A program made the translations under genes and the position numbers. From Hoeflea_A sp963921345 (GTDB taxonomy: Bacteria; Pseudomonadota; Alphaproteobacteria; Rhizobiales; Rhizobiaceae): a stretch of 64,000 nucleotides of DNA. This document shows positions 1-8,979 of the stretch, piece by piece; the stretch's first letter is position 1; each line of letters starts with the position of its first letter. The stretch is taken from assembly GCA_963921345.3 (NCBI GenBank), contig CAWUFE020000007.1, positions 930,001 to 994,000 of the forward strand, written 5' to 3'. The notes below the pieces were generated by a model. That model had not been told where the DNA came from. It ran no database searches and saw only the letters and a program-made list of their open reading frames with translations.

Positions 1-1
1 G

Positions 2-856
2 TCGTACAGGGTGCCTGCCGAGGAGGCATGGAAGCGATATCAGTCGGTGGAACTGCGGTCGGCCAGTGCCTGGACCGGGCTCATACTGGATCTTGATACG
101 CCCCGGAGCGTTCGCACACTTCATGAGGCAGTAACGGGCCAAGAGGTACCGCACCCGAACTGGATTGTCGAAAGCCGTGAGTCTGGGAACTGCCACGTCG
201 TTTGGCTGTACGGGCGACCGGTGTTACGGGGTGAGCAGGCCAAACGAAAACCGCAATTGCTGGCGGCGCGTGTCAATGAACACTACCGCGAACGCCTGAA
301 GGCGGACCCAGGGTTTCGAAGCGTTCTGACGCACAACCCGATGCCTGTTCATGGTGGCCGCCGGGTCACGCATTGGGGCAACGATGAGCCCTATGGACTT
401 AAGCAGCTCGCCAAGGTCATTCCGATGGGTTGGCAGGTGCCGCAGGTCACGACAACCGGCGTCGGTCGAAACTGTAGCCTGTTCGAGGCCATGCTGAGAT
501 GGGCCGGATCGCCGCGCAATCTCGGCTTGGATGTTCTTCCGGCCGCCATCGCCGCAAACCAGCGCATGGATGATCCGCAAGGGCCGTTGCCGCATTCCGA
601 AGTCGTCGCCATTGCGAAGTCAGTCGAGCGGTATCGCAGTCGCTGGAAGTTTCCGGACATGTCGCCGAAGGCCATCGGCGAGCGCCAACGAGCACGACAG
701 CGCCGAAGTGTCGAATGCCGCCGCGCGAAAAATGCCGAACGGGATTCCTTGATTGTCGAAGCATACAAATCAGGCCGGTCTCAATCGGATATTGCCCGAG
801 GGTTTGGTCTCTCTCAGCCAGGTGTCAGGAAGATTATTCAAAGGGACATTGGCTAA
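2..856 (+). CDS. Replicase/primase-like replication protein, 5' end cut by window edge
   Basis: The frame is open to the left edge; the first in-window start (GTG at 11) leaves a shortened N-terminus, so the gene probably begins outside. The protein resembles plasmid and integrative-element replicases of the Replicase/PriCT family: an LILDLD acidic stretch near residue 25 followed by PNWIVES and CHVVWLY, which match the (N)P-x(n)-H-(V/L)VY pattern of these proteins, and a later HNPMPVHGG segment. The middle (SLFEAMLRWAG) fits the primase C-terminal domain. The last 35 residues form a helix-turn-helix of the resolvase/Hin type (GRSQSDIARGFGLSQPGV). Expected role: replication initiation of the mobile element. 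The next gene starts on the last base of its stop codon. Family assignment is by motif memory, not by search. Confidence 0.6.
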   Translation, partial: SYRVPAEEAWKRYQSVELRSASAWTGLILDLDTPRSVRTLHEAVTGQEVPHPNWIVESRESGNCHVVWLYGRPVLRGEQAKRKPQLLAARVNEHYRERLKADPGFRSVLTHNPMPVHGGRRVTHWGNDEPYGLKQLAKVIPMGWQVPQVTTTGVGRNCSLFEAMLRWAGSPRNLGLDVLPAAIAANQRMDDPQGPLPHSEVVAIAKSVERYRSRWKFPDMSPKAIGERQRARQRRSVECRRAKNAERDSLIVEAYKSGRSQSDIARGFGLSQPGVRKIIQRDIG

Positions 857-1146
857 TGCGGACCCCCGTCAAAGGACAGTCGATTGACCCCCAAAAGGGG
901 GTATCAACTGTGTATGGCAAAGTTATAGATGAGAAAAGCAGTCAGGTTATGGGAACTGGTCAAACAACGAAGGGGCCCCTTGTCCGCCCATCGGCAGCGG
1001 GTTGGTCCGTGATCCATTCCGGCAAGGTCATTGCGGACGGCCTGACGAACGCCAAAGCATGGCAAGTCGTCGACGAGATGTCGGAACCGGATCCCCTGGA
1101 CAGTGCGATGCGGCGAGTTCGAAACAGTCGCCCGGAGCCAGGCTAA
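856..1146 (+). CDS. Hypothetical protein, 96 aa
   Basis: ATG at 856 overlaps the preceding replication gene's TAA by one base (TAATG), which indicates translational coupling; this start is preferred over an upstream in-frame ATG at 715 that lies inside the previous gene. The product is small, hydrophilic and without a recognisable domain. The central part (GWSVIHSGKVIADGLTNAKAW) looks like a short beta-rich module of the kind seen in small phage or plasmid proteins. The frame remains open for another 86 codons after the TAA, so a truncated longer product is possible. Confidence 0.45.
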   Translation: MRTPVKGQSIDPQKGVSTVYGKVIDEKSSQVMGTGQTTKGPLVRPSAAGWSVIHSGKVIADGLTNAKAWQVVDEMSEPDPLDSAMRRVRNSRPEPG

Positions 1147-1446
1147 CCCCAAGTCAGGAATACATCGGCAAGAGCCATCGCGGCCGAGGATGTCATCCCA
1201 GGCTGGAAAATAACGCCCGATGTAACAGGGGCAAAGCTGGCACTCATCGAAGTTGGCTTGCTCCGATGCGCCCGGCATATGGCTGCTTCAATACCACCCC
1301 TCAGACCGCCAGCCGACTTGCTGACGAGAGCGGGCAGGGTGGCACGATCGCGCTCAGCAGGTGAATATGGCGGTCTTTGTTTTTGTCGACAACAGGTTGT
1401 ACGCTAGTTCGGTCAGAATGCCGAAGACACGGGTAACCAGCAGGCG
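1147..1446. other. Intergenic, no certain gene
   Basis: No convincing start-to-stop gene. The frame of the preceding 96-residue ORF stays open from 1147 to a TAG at 1405-1407 without an early start codon (first in-frame ATG at 1279), so this may be the tail of a gene interrupted by the TAA at 1144-1146. No terminator hairpin was obvious. Confidence 0.3.
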
Positions 1447-2085
1447 ATGAATGGGATTGCCGAACTATTTCGGGAACTGATAGCGAGCGCAATAAAAGGC
1501 GGACTTACAATAGCCCTATTTGGTGTCGGTCTTTTGGCTCTCGCCCGTTATGAAATGCTGGTCGAGATTAACGAGTTCAAAGTCGAGGATTTCGCCTGGT
1601 TGGCGATTGCCTTGGGTGGTGCACTGGTTTGCATAGGAGCCTTAACTCACTTCTACAACTCTGCCCGAGCCGCTATGGCCGATGCCGACGATCAGCGAGT
1701 GGCGCGCCAAGCACGCGAACAAGCGCGGAATCGGATTATCGGCAATCTTGAGTTGCTCGATCTTCACGAGAAGCTGTTGCTTCTGTACGTGCTCCAAAAG
1801 CCTGACGGCAGAATAAACCAAATTCTTCAGTACCATCCATATGATCGCCTAATGAGACTGGGGATCATCCATGACGACACTGTCGAGGAAGGTGAAGAAA
1901 ATCCCGACGGCTATTATCCGAGGGGAGGAGTTGTCAGGTGCGCGGCATGCGTACTCGAACTTCGCGACAGGATAATGCGAGACATCAAGCCGGCAATTCG
2001 AGCTCGATTTGGCGTTGACCCGGAGGACCCTAGTGAAGTTGCCAGGATCGTAGCAATCAATTCTAGCGGTCGAGGTGACGGGTAG
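1447..2085 (+). CDS. Two-TM membrane protein, possible superinfection-exclusion (SieB-like) protein
   Basis: 212 residues. Two hydrophobic segments lie near the N-terminus (about residues 15-33 and 47-70), followed by a basic linker and a cytoplasmic domain with an LHEKLLLLYVLQ helix and a LMRLGII segment. The arrangement (two membrane helices, then a region resembling 'EK..LL..f' and 'L...GII') recalls the phage superinfection-exclusion protein B family, which aborts infection by heterologous phages; this is a tentative match from memory. Its position next to a replication gene in a prophage-like island fits an accessory defence role. An IS481 element begins three bases after the stop codon, so the gene itself is intact but its downstream neighbour may have been displaced. 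Confidence 0.35.
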   Translation: MNGIAELFRELIASAIKGGLTIALFGVGLLALARYEMLVEINEFKVEDFAWLAIALGGALVCIGALTHFYNSARAAMADADDQRVARQAREQARNRIIGNLELLDLHEKLLLLYVLQKPDGRINQILQYHPYDRLMRLGIIHDDTVEEGEENPDGYYPRGGVVRCAACVLELRDRIMRDIKPAIRARFGVDPEDPSEVARIVAINSSGRGDG

Positions 2086-2087
2086 CT

Positions 2088-3053
2088 TTAGGTGTTTAGT
2101 CCCGGCATCTGATGGTTTGGGTTGAGTTTGAATCGTTGGGGTTCTGAAGTCCAGATTTTACAGATGTATTCGTAAGGTGTGAGGCCCTGAAGGGTCTTGA
2201 GCCGCCGCGCGAAGTTGTAGGCCGCCAGGAAGTCCTCGAGATGGCTTCGCAACTGGTCGTTAGTGTCGTAATGGAAGCGCTTGACGGTGGCATCCTTGAT
2301 GGTTCGGTTCATGCGCTCGGCCTGACCGTTGGTCCACGGATGGTTGGGCTTTGTCAGGCGGTGCTCGATGCTATGTTTCCAGCAGGCCCGGTCGAACAAG
2401 TGACCCCTGAAGCGGGCTGTTGGACCACGGCGGTTCCTGGGAATGTCGGCAAACTGGATGCCGTTGTCAGTCAGCACTGTGTGGATCTGGTAGGGGACGG
2501 CTTCGACAAGTTCATCCAGAAAGGCTGCGGCCGCCTTGATGTTTGCGCGCTCCACCAGTTTGGCGAATGCGAACTTGGATGTCCGGTCGATGGCGATGAA
2601 GAGATAGAGCTTGCCTTCGGTGGTTCGCAACTCGGCAATGTCGATATGGAAGTAACCGATAGGATAGCGCTTGAAGCGCTTCTTTGCCGGCTTGTCGCCG
2701 GTAACGTCCGGCAGGCGGCTGATGCCGTGGCGCTGCAGGCAGCGATGGAGCGACGAGCGTGTGAGATGCGGGATCGATGGCTGTAGGGCGTAGAGACAGT
2801 CATCGAGCGGCAGCAGCGTATGACGACGGAAGGCAACGATAATGGCCTCCTCGTCTTCACTGAGAACGGTCGAACGTGGGTTCCTTGGCCCTGTATTACG
2901 ATCTTCGACCGTTGCCCGCTTGCGCCATTTCTGAACCGTCTTCGGATTAATCCCGTAGGTCTGGCTCAACGCCGAGATCGAAGCTTTCGATCGCTGTATT
3001 GCCGCTCGGATGGCGTGCGTCGTCGTGGCGCTGCCGTGAAGTACCTGTCCCAT
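2088..3053 (-). CDS. IS481-family transposase
   Basis: About 321 residues from the second in-frame methionine (MGQVLHG, 3053); a start at 3068 would add five residues. The N-terminus is a helix-turn-helix (SISALSQTYGINPKTVQKWRK), followed by an RNase H-fold integrase core. Likely catalytic acidic residues are the D in YFHIDIAEL, the D in LTDNG and the E in NGQAERMNRT, giving a DDE triad in IS481-type spacing; the FHIDI and LTDNG motifs are hallmarks of this family. It cuts and pastes the flanking inverted repeats. No frameshift or missing motif is seen, so it is probably functional. Confidence 0.9.
   Translation of the reverse strand: MGQVLHGSATTTHAIRAAIQRSKASISALSQTYGINPKTVQKWRKRATVEDRNTGPRNPRSTVLSEDEEAIIVAFRRHTLLPLDDCLYALQPSIPHLTRSSLHRCLQRHGISRLPDVTGDKPAKKRFKRYPIGYFHIDIAELRTTEGKLYLFIAIDRTSKFAFAKLVERANIKAAAAFLDELVEAVPYQIHTVLTDNGIQFADIPRNRRGPTARFRGHLFDRACWKHSIEHRLTKPNHPWTNGQAERMNRTIKDATVKRFHYDTNDQLRSHLEDFLAAYNFARRLKTLQGLTPYEYICKIWTSEPQRFKLNPNHQMPGLNT
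2089..2115 (+). repeat. Left terminal inverted repeat of the IS481 element
   Basis: Begins TAGGTGTTTAGTCCCGGC and matches the reverse complement of 3087-3113 at 22 of 27 positions. The transposase stop codon (TAA at 2088-2090, minus) overlaps the repeat. Confidence 0.8.
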
Positions 3054-3086
3054 AGTGCCTCCTTCCATTGCGCAGAGAAGATCGCA

Positions 3087-3113
3087 CCATCAAATCCTGG
3101 GATCAAACACCTA
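3087..3113 (-). repeat. Right terminal inverted repeat of the IS481 element
   Basis: On the minus strand it reads TAGGTGTTTGATCCCAGG, the partner of the repeat at 2089. It lies upstream of the transposase start. Confidence 0.8.
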
Positions 3114-3458
3114 GAATTCTCAGGATTGTAATCCCGGCCCGATCGCTCCCAATGGGCACTCGCCGCGCGTCTCCGATGCGCTTGTTCCTCCAGGCGCGAA
3201 ACTCGATAGGTGGTGGATCAAACCGGAATTGCACGCGGGCTGTTTTTCAGCTTCACGATTTCGCGCATCAACGGGGTCTTCAGTGTGCACCACCAATTCC
3301 GGTCTGTTCAGTGGTGCGTGGGTGCTCCAGAACGGATGATCGATCAGGTCGACCAATGGCAGGAAAATTTTCCTAGAATCCGTTGCGCAGGAAAGCCAAT
3401 CACCTAGAATACGGATCAGCGGCACCCGATCGGGACGAATACGAGGACCAGCGGCGAT
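3114..3458. other. Intergenic, no gene seen
   Basis: The stretch between the IS481 right end and the first virion-type gene has only short open frames on both strands without homology that I recognise. The IS may have replaced or separated upstream phage genes here. Confidence 0.4.
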
Positions 3459-4862
3459 ATGTACGACGGCAACAATTACGGCGACGAAGAAGACGAGCGC
3501 TTGGCTCGAGCCATGGTGGCCAGTCAGATGCGTGGGCGGAGTGCCGGCCCACAAAAAAACCAGCTGGCCAACGCGCTCGCCGCTATCGGCCGGACGCCCG
3601 GTCAGAGGGGTGGCGTTCAGGTCAAGTCTCACAGCTTCGACGCTCCGGTGTCGAAGGAGCAGATCGCCAACCGCAAGGCAATGGCTCAAGCACTCCGGGG
3701 GGCGGCAGCCCGCCAACCGAGAAACGCCACGCATCCAGCGCAGGCGCTCCCACAGCTCGGATACGCGATTGCCGGCCTCGCCCAGGACGCGCGAGCGAAC
3801 CGTGAAGAAGAGAAGCGGAGGAACTACTTCATCGCCGCGCTGCGCGGACAGGATGCGCCGCCCGGAGTGAACCCTGACGCTTGGCAGGCATACGCCGGCG
3901 AAGATCCCGAAGCGGCGTTCAACACGCTCCTCAAAGCGCAAGCGCAGCAGTACCAGCTCGAACATGATGCAGCCGCCGCCGCGGCGAAGCGACAGGCCGA
4001 ACAGGATTGGTGGTACGAACAGCAGAGATTTGAAGCCGCCAACAAGCCGCCTCAGATCGAGACCGGCGCCGATGGATACAAATATTACGTCGGGCAAACC
4101 AATCCTGATGGAACTCCGATGCGGGTGATCCCCGGCATAGAGAAAGCACCCGACCTGACGACCGATCAGCGCAACTTCAACGCCGCTCAGGACGATCCAG
4201 CCTACGGCGACTGGCTGGATAGGCGGGACAAGAACCGGCAACCGCAAATCAACCTGAATACGGCCGAAGGTGTCGGAAACACGGTCATGAAAGAGTTGGC
4301 CAAGGACACCGGCAAGCTCTGGTCGACGTATCAGGCTCAGGGTTCCGAAGCTGCCAGCATGGTGCAGGACCTGGACGTTCTCGACGAGCTTATTCGGGTA
4401 GCTCCACAGGGACCATTGCGTGGCCGGCTTGCTGAAATGTTCCCCGGCATATCCGATGCGGGCGCCGCCTTCGACAGCATCGTCAAGCGCGCCGCGCCGA
4501 AGCTCCGTGTTGAAGGTTCTGGCTCGCAGTCAGACCGTGAATTCGATGGCTTCCTGCGGTCGTTCCCGGCGCTGCGCAACCGGCCTGAGGCGAATGCCCT
4601 CATCGCTCAGACGCTCCGCGCGAAGGCCAACATCAACATTCAGCGCGCTGAGATCGTCAGCCAGGTTCAGCAAGGTCTTATGCCCTATCAACAGGCTCAG
4701 GAGGCCATGACCGCGTTGGATGGTCAATCCATTCTCACGCCGCAGATGCAGGAACTGATCGACGCAGTAAACCCCCGTGGCTCTGGCACCAACGCTACAG
4801 AACCTGGCGCAGACGGTTGGCAGGACCTTGGCGGCGGTGTTCGAATTCGGAGGCGTGACTGA
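3459..4862 (+). CDS. Phage internal virion/ejection-type structural protein
   Basis: 467 residues, hydrophilic and strongly helical, with Ala/Gln-rich coiled-coil stretches (for example residues 145-190). The C-terminal third has the long helical pattern (QGSEAASMVQDLDVLDELI, then QSDREFDGFLRSFPALRNRP and a QAQEAM stretch) that I associate with virion-internal proteins of podovirus-like rhizobial phages. No enzyme motif is visible. The next gene's ATG overlaps its stop by one base (4862), and together they form the first two late-type genes of the block. Function is inferred from composition and context. Confidence 0.5.
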   Translation: MYDGNNYGDEEDERLARAMVASQMRGRSAGPQKNQLANALAAIGRTPGQRGGVQVKSHSFDAPVSKEQIANRKAMAQALRGAAARQPRNATHPAQALPQLGYAIAGLAQDARANREEEKRRNYFIAALRGQDAPPGVNPDAWQAYAGEDPEAAFNTLLKAQAQQYQLEHDAAAAAAKRQAEQDWWYEQQRFEAANKPPQIETGADGYKYYVGQTNPDGTPMRVIPGIEKAPDLTTDQRNFNAAQDDPAYGDWLDRRDKNRQPQINLNTAEGVGNTVMKELAKDTGKLWSTYQAQGSEAASMVQDLDVLDELIRVAPQGPLRGRLAEMFPGISDAGAAFDSIVKRAAPKLRVEGSGSQSDREFDGFLRSFPALRNRPEANALIAQTLRAKANINIQRAEIVSQVQQGLMPYQQAQEAMTALDGQSILTPQMQELIDAVNPRGSGTNATEPGADGWQDLGGGVRIRRRD

Positions 4863-6645
4863 TGCCAACGTTCGATATCGAAACGCCGCACGGCAATTTC
4901 GAGGTAGACGCTCCCGATCAGGCCACCGCATTGCGTGCTGTCCAGAGCCAAATGCCGAAGGGTGGCACCATCATGGGGCGCAGCATCCCTCATACCGGCG
5001 GCCAGGAATTGCGCAACCATGACCCGAGCTTCTTTCAGCGAATGGGCAACGCGACTTACGACACGTTGAAGAGCTGGGGCTTCCCGGCCGACCAGATGCG
5101 CCGGCACAACAATCAGCTTGACGACGCCGTGCGCGGGGCAGCGCATGCGTTCACCGCCGGACAGTCAGATGAAATCGTTGCCGGTATCAACTCTGCCTTG
5201 GGCGGTGACTACCAATCCGAACTGGCCAAGCAACGCGCTATCGATGACGCTGGCGGTACGGCCCGGACGGTCGGTCAGGTCATTGGCGGTGCCAGCATGG
5301 GTGCCGGGCTCGCGAAGGCTGGTCTATCCCCGGCGTACAACGCCGCGAAAGAGAGTGCCGGCTTTTTGCCGGTTGTCGGTCGGTCGATGCTGGAAGGTGC
5401 GCTTGGTGCTGGCCTGTTCGGCTTCGGCGATGCGGAAGGTGGTTTCGAAAACCGCGCTGAGGATGCGCTGTGGTCTGCCGCCGGCGGTGGCGCCATTGGT
5501 GCGGCTGTGCCGGGAGTCATTCGTGGTGGATCGGCTATCAAGAACTGGATTTCGCCCAGCAAAAAGGTGCCTAGCGAACTTGCCCGACAGGCTGCCAAAT
5601 TGAGCGACGAGGGTGTCAACCTGACCGCGGGGCAGCAGACCGGTTCAGAACGCCTTCGCCGAATGGAGACGAAACTGGGCGGCACCAAAACGGCCAACTT
5701 GATGGACGAGCAGAAAGAGCAGTTTACCCGCGCTGCGTTGAAGCGCATCGGCGTTGACGCCCCCCGCGCCACCCCCGAAGTCATCGACGAAGCCTATCGC
5801 AGGATCGGTCAACAGTTCGACGTTCTTGCTGCCCGTAACCGTCTCGTGCCCGACCAGCCATTTGTTCAAGACATTGCCGGTGCGGTGCAGGGGTATGAAC
5901 GCCGTGTCCCACCGAATGCGGTTGCTCCGGCTGTTCGCCAGTACGGCACAGAGATTCTACAGGCGGCAAGGACCGGTTTCGATGGCGACGTTTACCAGTC
6001 CCTGCGCTCCAGAATAGCCAAGGACGCCCGTAGAGCTACGAGGGACCCGGACCTGTCTCAACCTATGGCGGCCTTGTGGAGGCACTGGATAGCGCAATGG
6101 AGCGCAGTATTGCCCGAGGCAATTCGGCTGACCTTGGCCTTTGGCAACAAACCAGGGCCCAGTACAGGAACTTCCTGACGATCGAGCGCGCGGTTACCGG
6201 CGCCGGATCGGACGCCGCACAAGGTTTGATCTCTCCCTCGCAGCTTCGCAACGCGACGATTTCAACACAGGGCCGGCGGAATTATGCACGCGGTCGCGGT
6301 GACTTCGCTGACCTCGCACGCTCCGGTGAGGGCGCAATGAAGCCGCTGCCGAATTCTGGCACCGCAGGCAACCTACTTTCGAACATCCCATTCGCGAAGT
6401 CCGGTAGTTCGGCGGCCGTGGGCGGGACCATCGGGGGGTTCGTTGGCGGTCCGGCCGGTGCTGGTATCGGTACGGTAGTCGGCGCGGCGACGCCGTGGGC
6501 AACAGGGAAAGCACTCATGTCCGGACCTGTGCATAACGCGCTGGCCGGTAGACCACCTGTGAGCAGGGAACTGATTGAGGCGCTGTTGCGCACAGGCTCG
6601 CTGCCAGAAGCCAAGGAAGTGCCGAGAGTGATGATCGGCCGCTAG
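4862..6645 (+). pseudogene. Phage ejection-type virion protein gene, split by a one-base deletion
   Basis: The first frame (4862 onward) is phage-like through residue about 404, then runs into unrelated sequence ending at 6178. A second frame (from about 6074 to 6645) continues the protein as V-E-A-L-D-S-A-M-E-R. Adding a G in the TTGTGG at 6073-6078 restores one frame of about 594 residues. The N-terminus is a short beta module (FDIETPHGNFEVDAPDQA) common in phage proteins of this position; long Gly/Ala-rich hydrophobic stretches (residues 140-225, and again VGGTIGGFVGGPAG near the C-terminus) resemble membrane-active segments of injected virion proteins. No slippery heptamer is present at the shift, so programmed frameshifting is unlikely; a true mutation or a sequencing error remain. 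Confidence 0.6.
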
Positions 6646-6884
6646 TCCCTGAAGATGTCGGTTAGGTCAGTGAGAGCGCCCATGATCCAGAAAACAGTAA
6701 TTGCTCCGAGGAAAATCTGGCGCCAATCCAGCCAAGCCCAACCCTCGAAGTACAAAGCGCCGACCCAAACGGCAGCCACCATGAGGCCCAAATACAGCCA
6801 TGTTCGACGCGAGAACCGCCGCCGCGCTTCCGGCGACATTTCGGCCTGTCGGTGCTCAACAATCTTGTCGTCATCCTCGCCCAT
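6642..6884 (-). CDS. Small membrane protein, 80 aa
   Basis: Start chosen at MGEDDDK (6884); an upstream in-frame ATG at 7019 would run antisense into the next gene. The acidic N-terminus and a basic RRRFSRRTW patch precede two hydrophobic helices (about residues 30-45 and 58-74). The gene overlaps the end of the frameshifted virion gene by four bases in convergent orientation. No family recognised; a holin-like or host-membrane role would be a guess. Confidence 0.45.
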   Translation of the reverse strand: MGEDDDKIVEHRQAEMSPEARRRFSRRTWLYLGLMVAAVWVGALYFEGWAWLDWRQIFLGAITVFWIMGALTDLTDIFRD

Positions 6885-6912
6885 GTCCGAAACGTAAGCA
6901 TCGGAGAAAGCT

Positions 6913-7284
6913 ATGTCCACCGAGATAGTGAAACCAGACATTCCCGAGATCGGCGAAGCGGAAAGGGCAGCCCACCGGCTCAATGCCATGCGGTGCTCGC
7001 TATATGCCGGCGAGGACATAACCGACGACCAGATAGATGATGCGCTTGCCGAGTTGGCGAGCGCCGAATGCGTGAGTAACCGAGACGCGCTGGCGCTGTT
7101 GGCCTATGCCCGCTTCCTGCACCAGACGGGAACCAACATCATGCAGGATGATGCACCGCTTGCGGCACGCCTGATAGATGGAGGCCAATTCCTCGTATCG
7201 CGTGCGCTCGCCTACCTTGAACGTGACACGGGTGTATCGGCCTGGGACTTTCTGGAGCCGGAACATCGCGCCAAGATCCAGTGA
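6913..7284 (+). CDS. Hypothetical phage-type protein, 123 aa
   Basis: Acidic helical protein with no known motif. It opens a run of five closely packed plus-strand genes (6913-8979) whose stops and starts nearly touch, consistent with one transcript. No signal peptide or membrane segment. Confidence 0.5.
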   Translation: MSTEIVKPDIPEIGEAERAAHRLNAMRCSLYAGEDITDDQIDDALAELASAECVSNRDALALLAYARFLHQTGTNIMQDDAPLAARLIDGGQFLVSRALAYLERDTGVSAWDFLEPEHRAKIQ

Positions 7285-7294
7285 GGACACACCG

Positions 7295-7564
7295 ATGTCG
7301 ACCGAAAACGATACCTGCCACATTCCCTGCGATCACGGCACCGACGTGTTGATGATCGACGTCCATCCTGAGCAGGCGAACCGCTATCAGCACTATGCCG
7401 ACACGCTCGACATACCCCTCGATCGCTTTATGCGGGAGGCGGCCGAAGCGCTGTGCGAACGGATCATTCAGGACGAGGCCGAGGAACGAGTGAGACGCGA
7501 GTTCGACAACAGCGAGGGTCCACGCGTCGATCCCAAGGTCCTCGCTTCAAAGCAGGTACACTGA
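7295..7564 (+). CDS. Hypothetical protein, 89 aa
   Basis: Start at ATG 7295, ten bases after the previous stop and preceded by a GAGGA-like ribosome site; an earlier in-frame start at 7178 lies inside the preceding gene. The sequence has an MIDVHPEQANRYQHYADTL segment and a charged helical C-terminus; it resembles small DNA-binding or antitoxin-like proteins (ribbon-helix-helix-like LDIPLDRFMREAAEAL) but is not assigned. Confidence 0.5.
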   Translation: MSTENDTCHIPCDHGTDVLMIDVHPEQANRYQHYADTLDIPLDRFMREAAEALCERIIQDEAEERVRREFDNSEGPRVDPKVLASKQVH

Positions 7565-7565
7565 T

Positions 7566-7865
7566 ATGCCAGTCAGGATCGCACATTACCCGACCAGCCA
7601 TTCGCAACCGCGGGTCTTTATGCCGCCACCTCCGCAGCAACGGCAATCGAGGTCGGCGCCGGCACCGGACTACGGCTTCAGCACCGACATTTTGGCCAAG
7701 GCACTCCGCCAGAAGGGAAACGCCCCGCACTCTCCGCAGCAGGCCGAACGAATGTTGAGCCGCCAACCGCTCAACGATGCCGGGTTCCGATCTTCGCCTG
7801 CCGTCGGCACCACAAAGCCGGCCGGCTTGTTCGGCCTGGGCAACCTCTTACAGCGTCTGTTCTGA
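7566..7865 (+). CDS. Hypothetical protein, 99 aa
   Basis: Starts one base after the previous stop. Pro/Gln-rich N-terminus (MPPPPQQRQ) and a small helical C-terminal part ending LFGLGNLLQRLF. Short, low-complexity phage-style protein with no recognisable domain; its final base is shared with the next start codon (ATG at 7865). Confidence 0.45.
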   Translation: MPVRIAHYPTSHSQPRVFMPPPPQQRQSRSAPAPDYGFSTDILAKALRQKGNAPHSPQQAERMLSRQPLNDAGFRSSPAVGTTKPAGLFGLGNLLQRLF

Positions 7866-8077
7866 TGTGTCCGGGTAGCGAGCGCGTGCGGCTGTCTGAC
7901 GGAACACTTGCTGTTGTGGTCCGCGGTGGCGCAGGCCGATCACCACACCGGGTGGTGCCTCTTGAGCAGCTTGAACGCGCCGCGCTGGGCCACGAACACT
8001 GCGAAGTCGAGATCCTGGGTCAAGGTCAGGGGCAACCGGAAGCCGCATCCGAGAACGCACCGGAGGTCGCCGCCTGA
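7865..8077 (+). CDS. Hypothetical protein, 70 aa
   Basis: Start overlaps the previous stop (TGATG) and its own stop overlaps the start of the peptidase gene in the same way. The segment RVRLSDGTLAVVVRGG is a plausible beta hairpin. No known family; retained because of the coupled gene junctions on both sides. Confidence 0.45.
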   Translation: MCPGSERVRLSDGTLAVVVRGGAGRSPHRVVPLEQLERAALGHEHCEVEILGQGQGQPEAASENAPEVAA

Positions 8078-8979
8078 TGTTTCCGCGAACCCTTGCCGGC
8101 GCGCTTGCAAACGCCAGCCGGCGTCAACCGCCAGCCAACCCACACGTGCCATCGGACGTGTTTCGCCGTGCACAGCAGGCATTCGGCATACAGCCACCCG
8201 AACCGCCGAGCATTCCACCGGCGACACCGCGCAACTTTGGCACGGCGCCGGATGGCACGCCGATCAACCCCATCGCCCTGAAATTCGTGCACCCGGAGCA
8301 AGACAGGTTGGATCCCGGTTTTCGCAGCATACTGGACGGGGTGTCCGACCGTCTGGGTGCCGATCTGACGATCACGTCAGGCTATCGTGGTCCAGATCAT
8401 CCGGTGGAAGCCCGGAAGCCGGGCGGTCCGGGCATGCACTCGACTGGTCGTGCCGCTGATATCAGCATGGCCGGCATGGACGATGCGACACGCACACAGC
8501 TTATCAACGAGTTGCACGGGTCAGGCGCGCTCCGCTTCGGAACCTACAGCGGCTCGCCGAACATGCTTCACGTCGACATGAAAAACCAGCATGGCAACAA
8601 CACGCCGCATTTCATGTTCGACCGAACGGCAGCGAAGATGGGTAACGCTCCCGGGTATTTCCGGACAGTCGCGGGCGACCTCAGCGGCCAGCCAGTCACA
8701 CCGGCAACCATGCATGGCGGACCCGCTGACACAGCGGAGCCAAAGCCTCAGGGTTTGCTTGCCTTCCTGACGGGCGAGGCCGACGAAACGAAAACGACTG
8801 ACACCGACAAGGCCAAGAAGACAAAAACGCCGGGCGAAGCCATCGCCGACGGTCTGAAGGCTGCGGCCAAGGGCTTCGGATCTGTGCCACGAGGTTCAAG
8901 CCGTCGTGCCGCAAGACCGCAAGCCACCTTTGTCAGCGCCCAAGCAATGCCGTGGGTGAGCCCCCTGCGTTTGGGATAG
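8077..8979 (+). CDS. M15-like peptidase, probable phage endolysin or virion-associated hydrolase
   Basis: 300 residues. The central domain (about residues 70-195) has the D-Ala-D-Ala carboxypeptidase/M15 layout: ITSGYRG, then GMHSTGRAADIS giving the zinc-binding H-x(6)-D, and a later LHVDM giving the second histidine. These proteins cleave peptide cross-links of peptidoglycan, here probably to release or inject phage. The N-terminus is proline-rich and the C-terminus has a Lys/Thr-rich linker, suggesting attachment to another virion part rather than a free lysin. It is the last gene of the 6913-8979 cluster. Confidence 0.65.
   Translation: MFPRTLAGALANASRRQPPANPHVPSDVFRRAQQAFGIQPPEPPSIPPATPRNFGTAPDGTPINPIALKFVHPEQDRLDPGFRSILDGVSDRLGADLTITSGYRGPDHPVEARKPGGPGMHSTGRAADISMAGMDDATRTQLINELHGSGALRFGTYSGSPNMLHVDMKNQHGNNTPHFMFDRTAAKMGNAPGYFRTVAGDLSGQPVTPATMHGGPADTAEPKPQGLLAFLTGEADETKTTDTDKAKKTKTPGEAIADGLKAAAKGFGSVPRGSSRRAARPQATFVSAQAMPWVSPLRLG

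Larger units (their letters stand above)
2089..3113 (-). mobile_element. IS481-family insertion sequence, complete
   Basis: About 1025 bp bounded by 27-base imperfect inverted repeats (2089-2115 and 3087-3113), both starting TAGGTGTTT when read inward. It carries a single full-length DDE transposase gene on the minus strand. I could not identify a convincing target-site duplication (flanks tagctt and gaattc). The intact transposase and matching ends suggest a recent or still mobile copy. Confidence 0.85.

Noticed and set aside
3120..4247. 375-residue open frame on the minus strand
   Set aside because: Lies antisense to the phage-type gene at 3459-4862, has no ribosome site or familiar motif, and its composition fits a shadow of a high-GC gene.
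6060..6090. Programmed -1 frameshift as in phage tail genes
   Set aside because: No X-XXY-YYZ heptamer at the change of frame, and the gene is a virion ejection type, not a tail-assembly chaperone pair.
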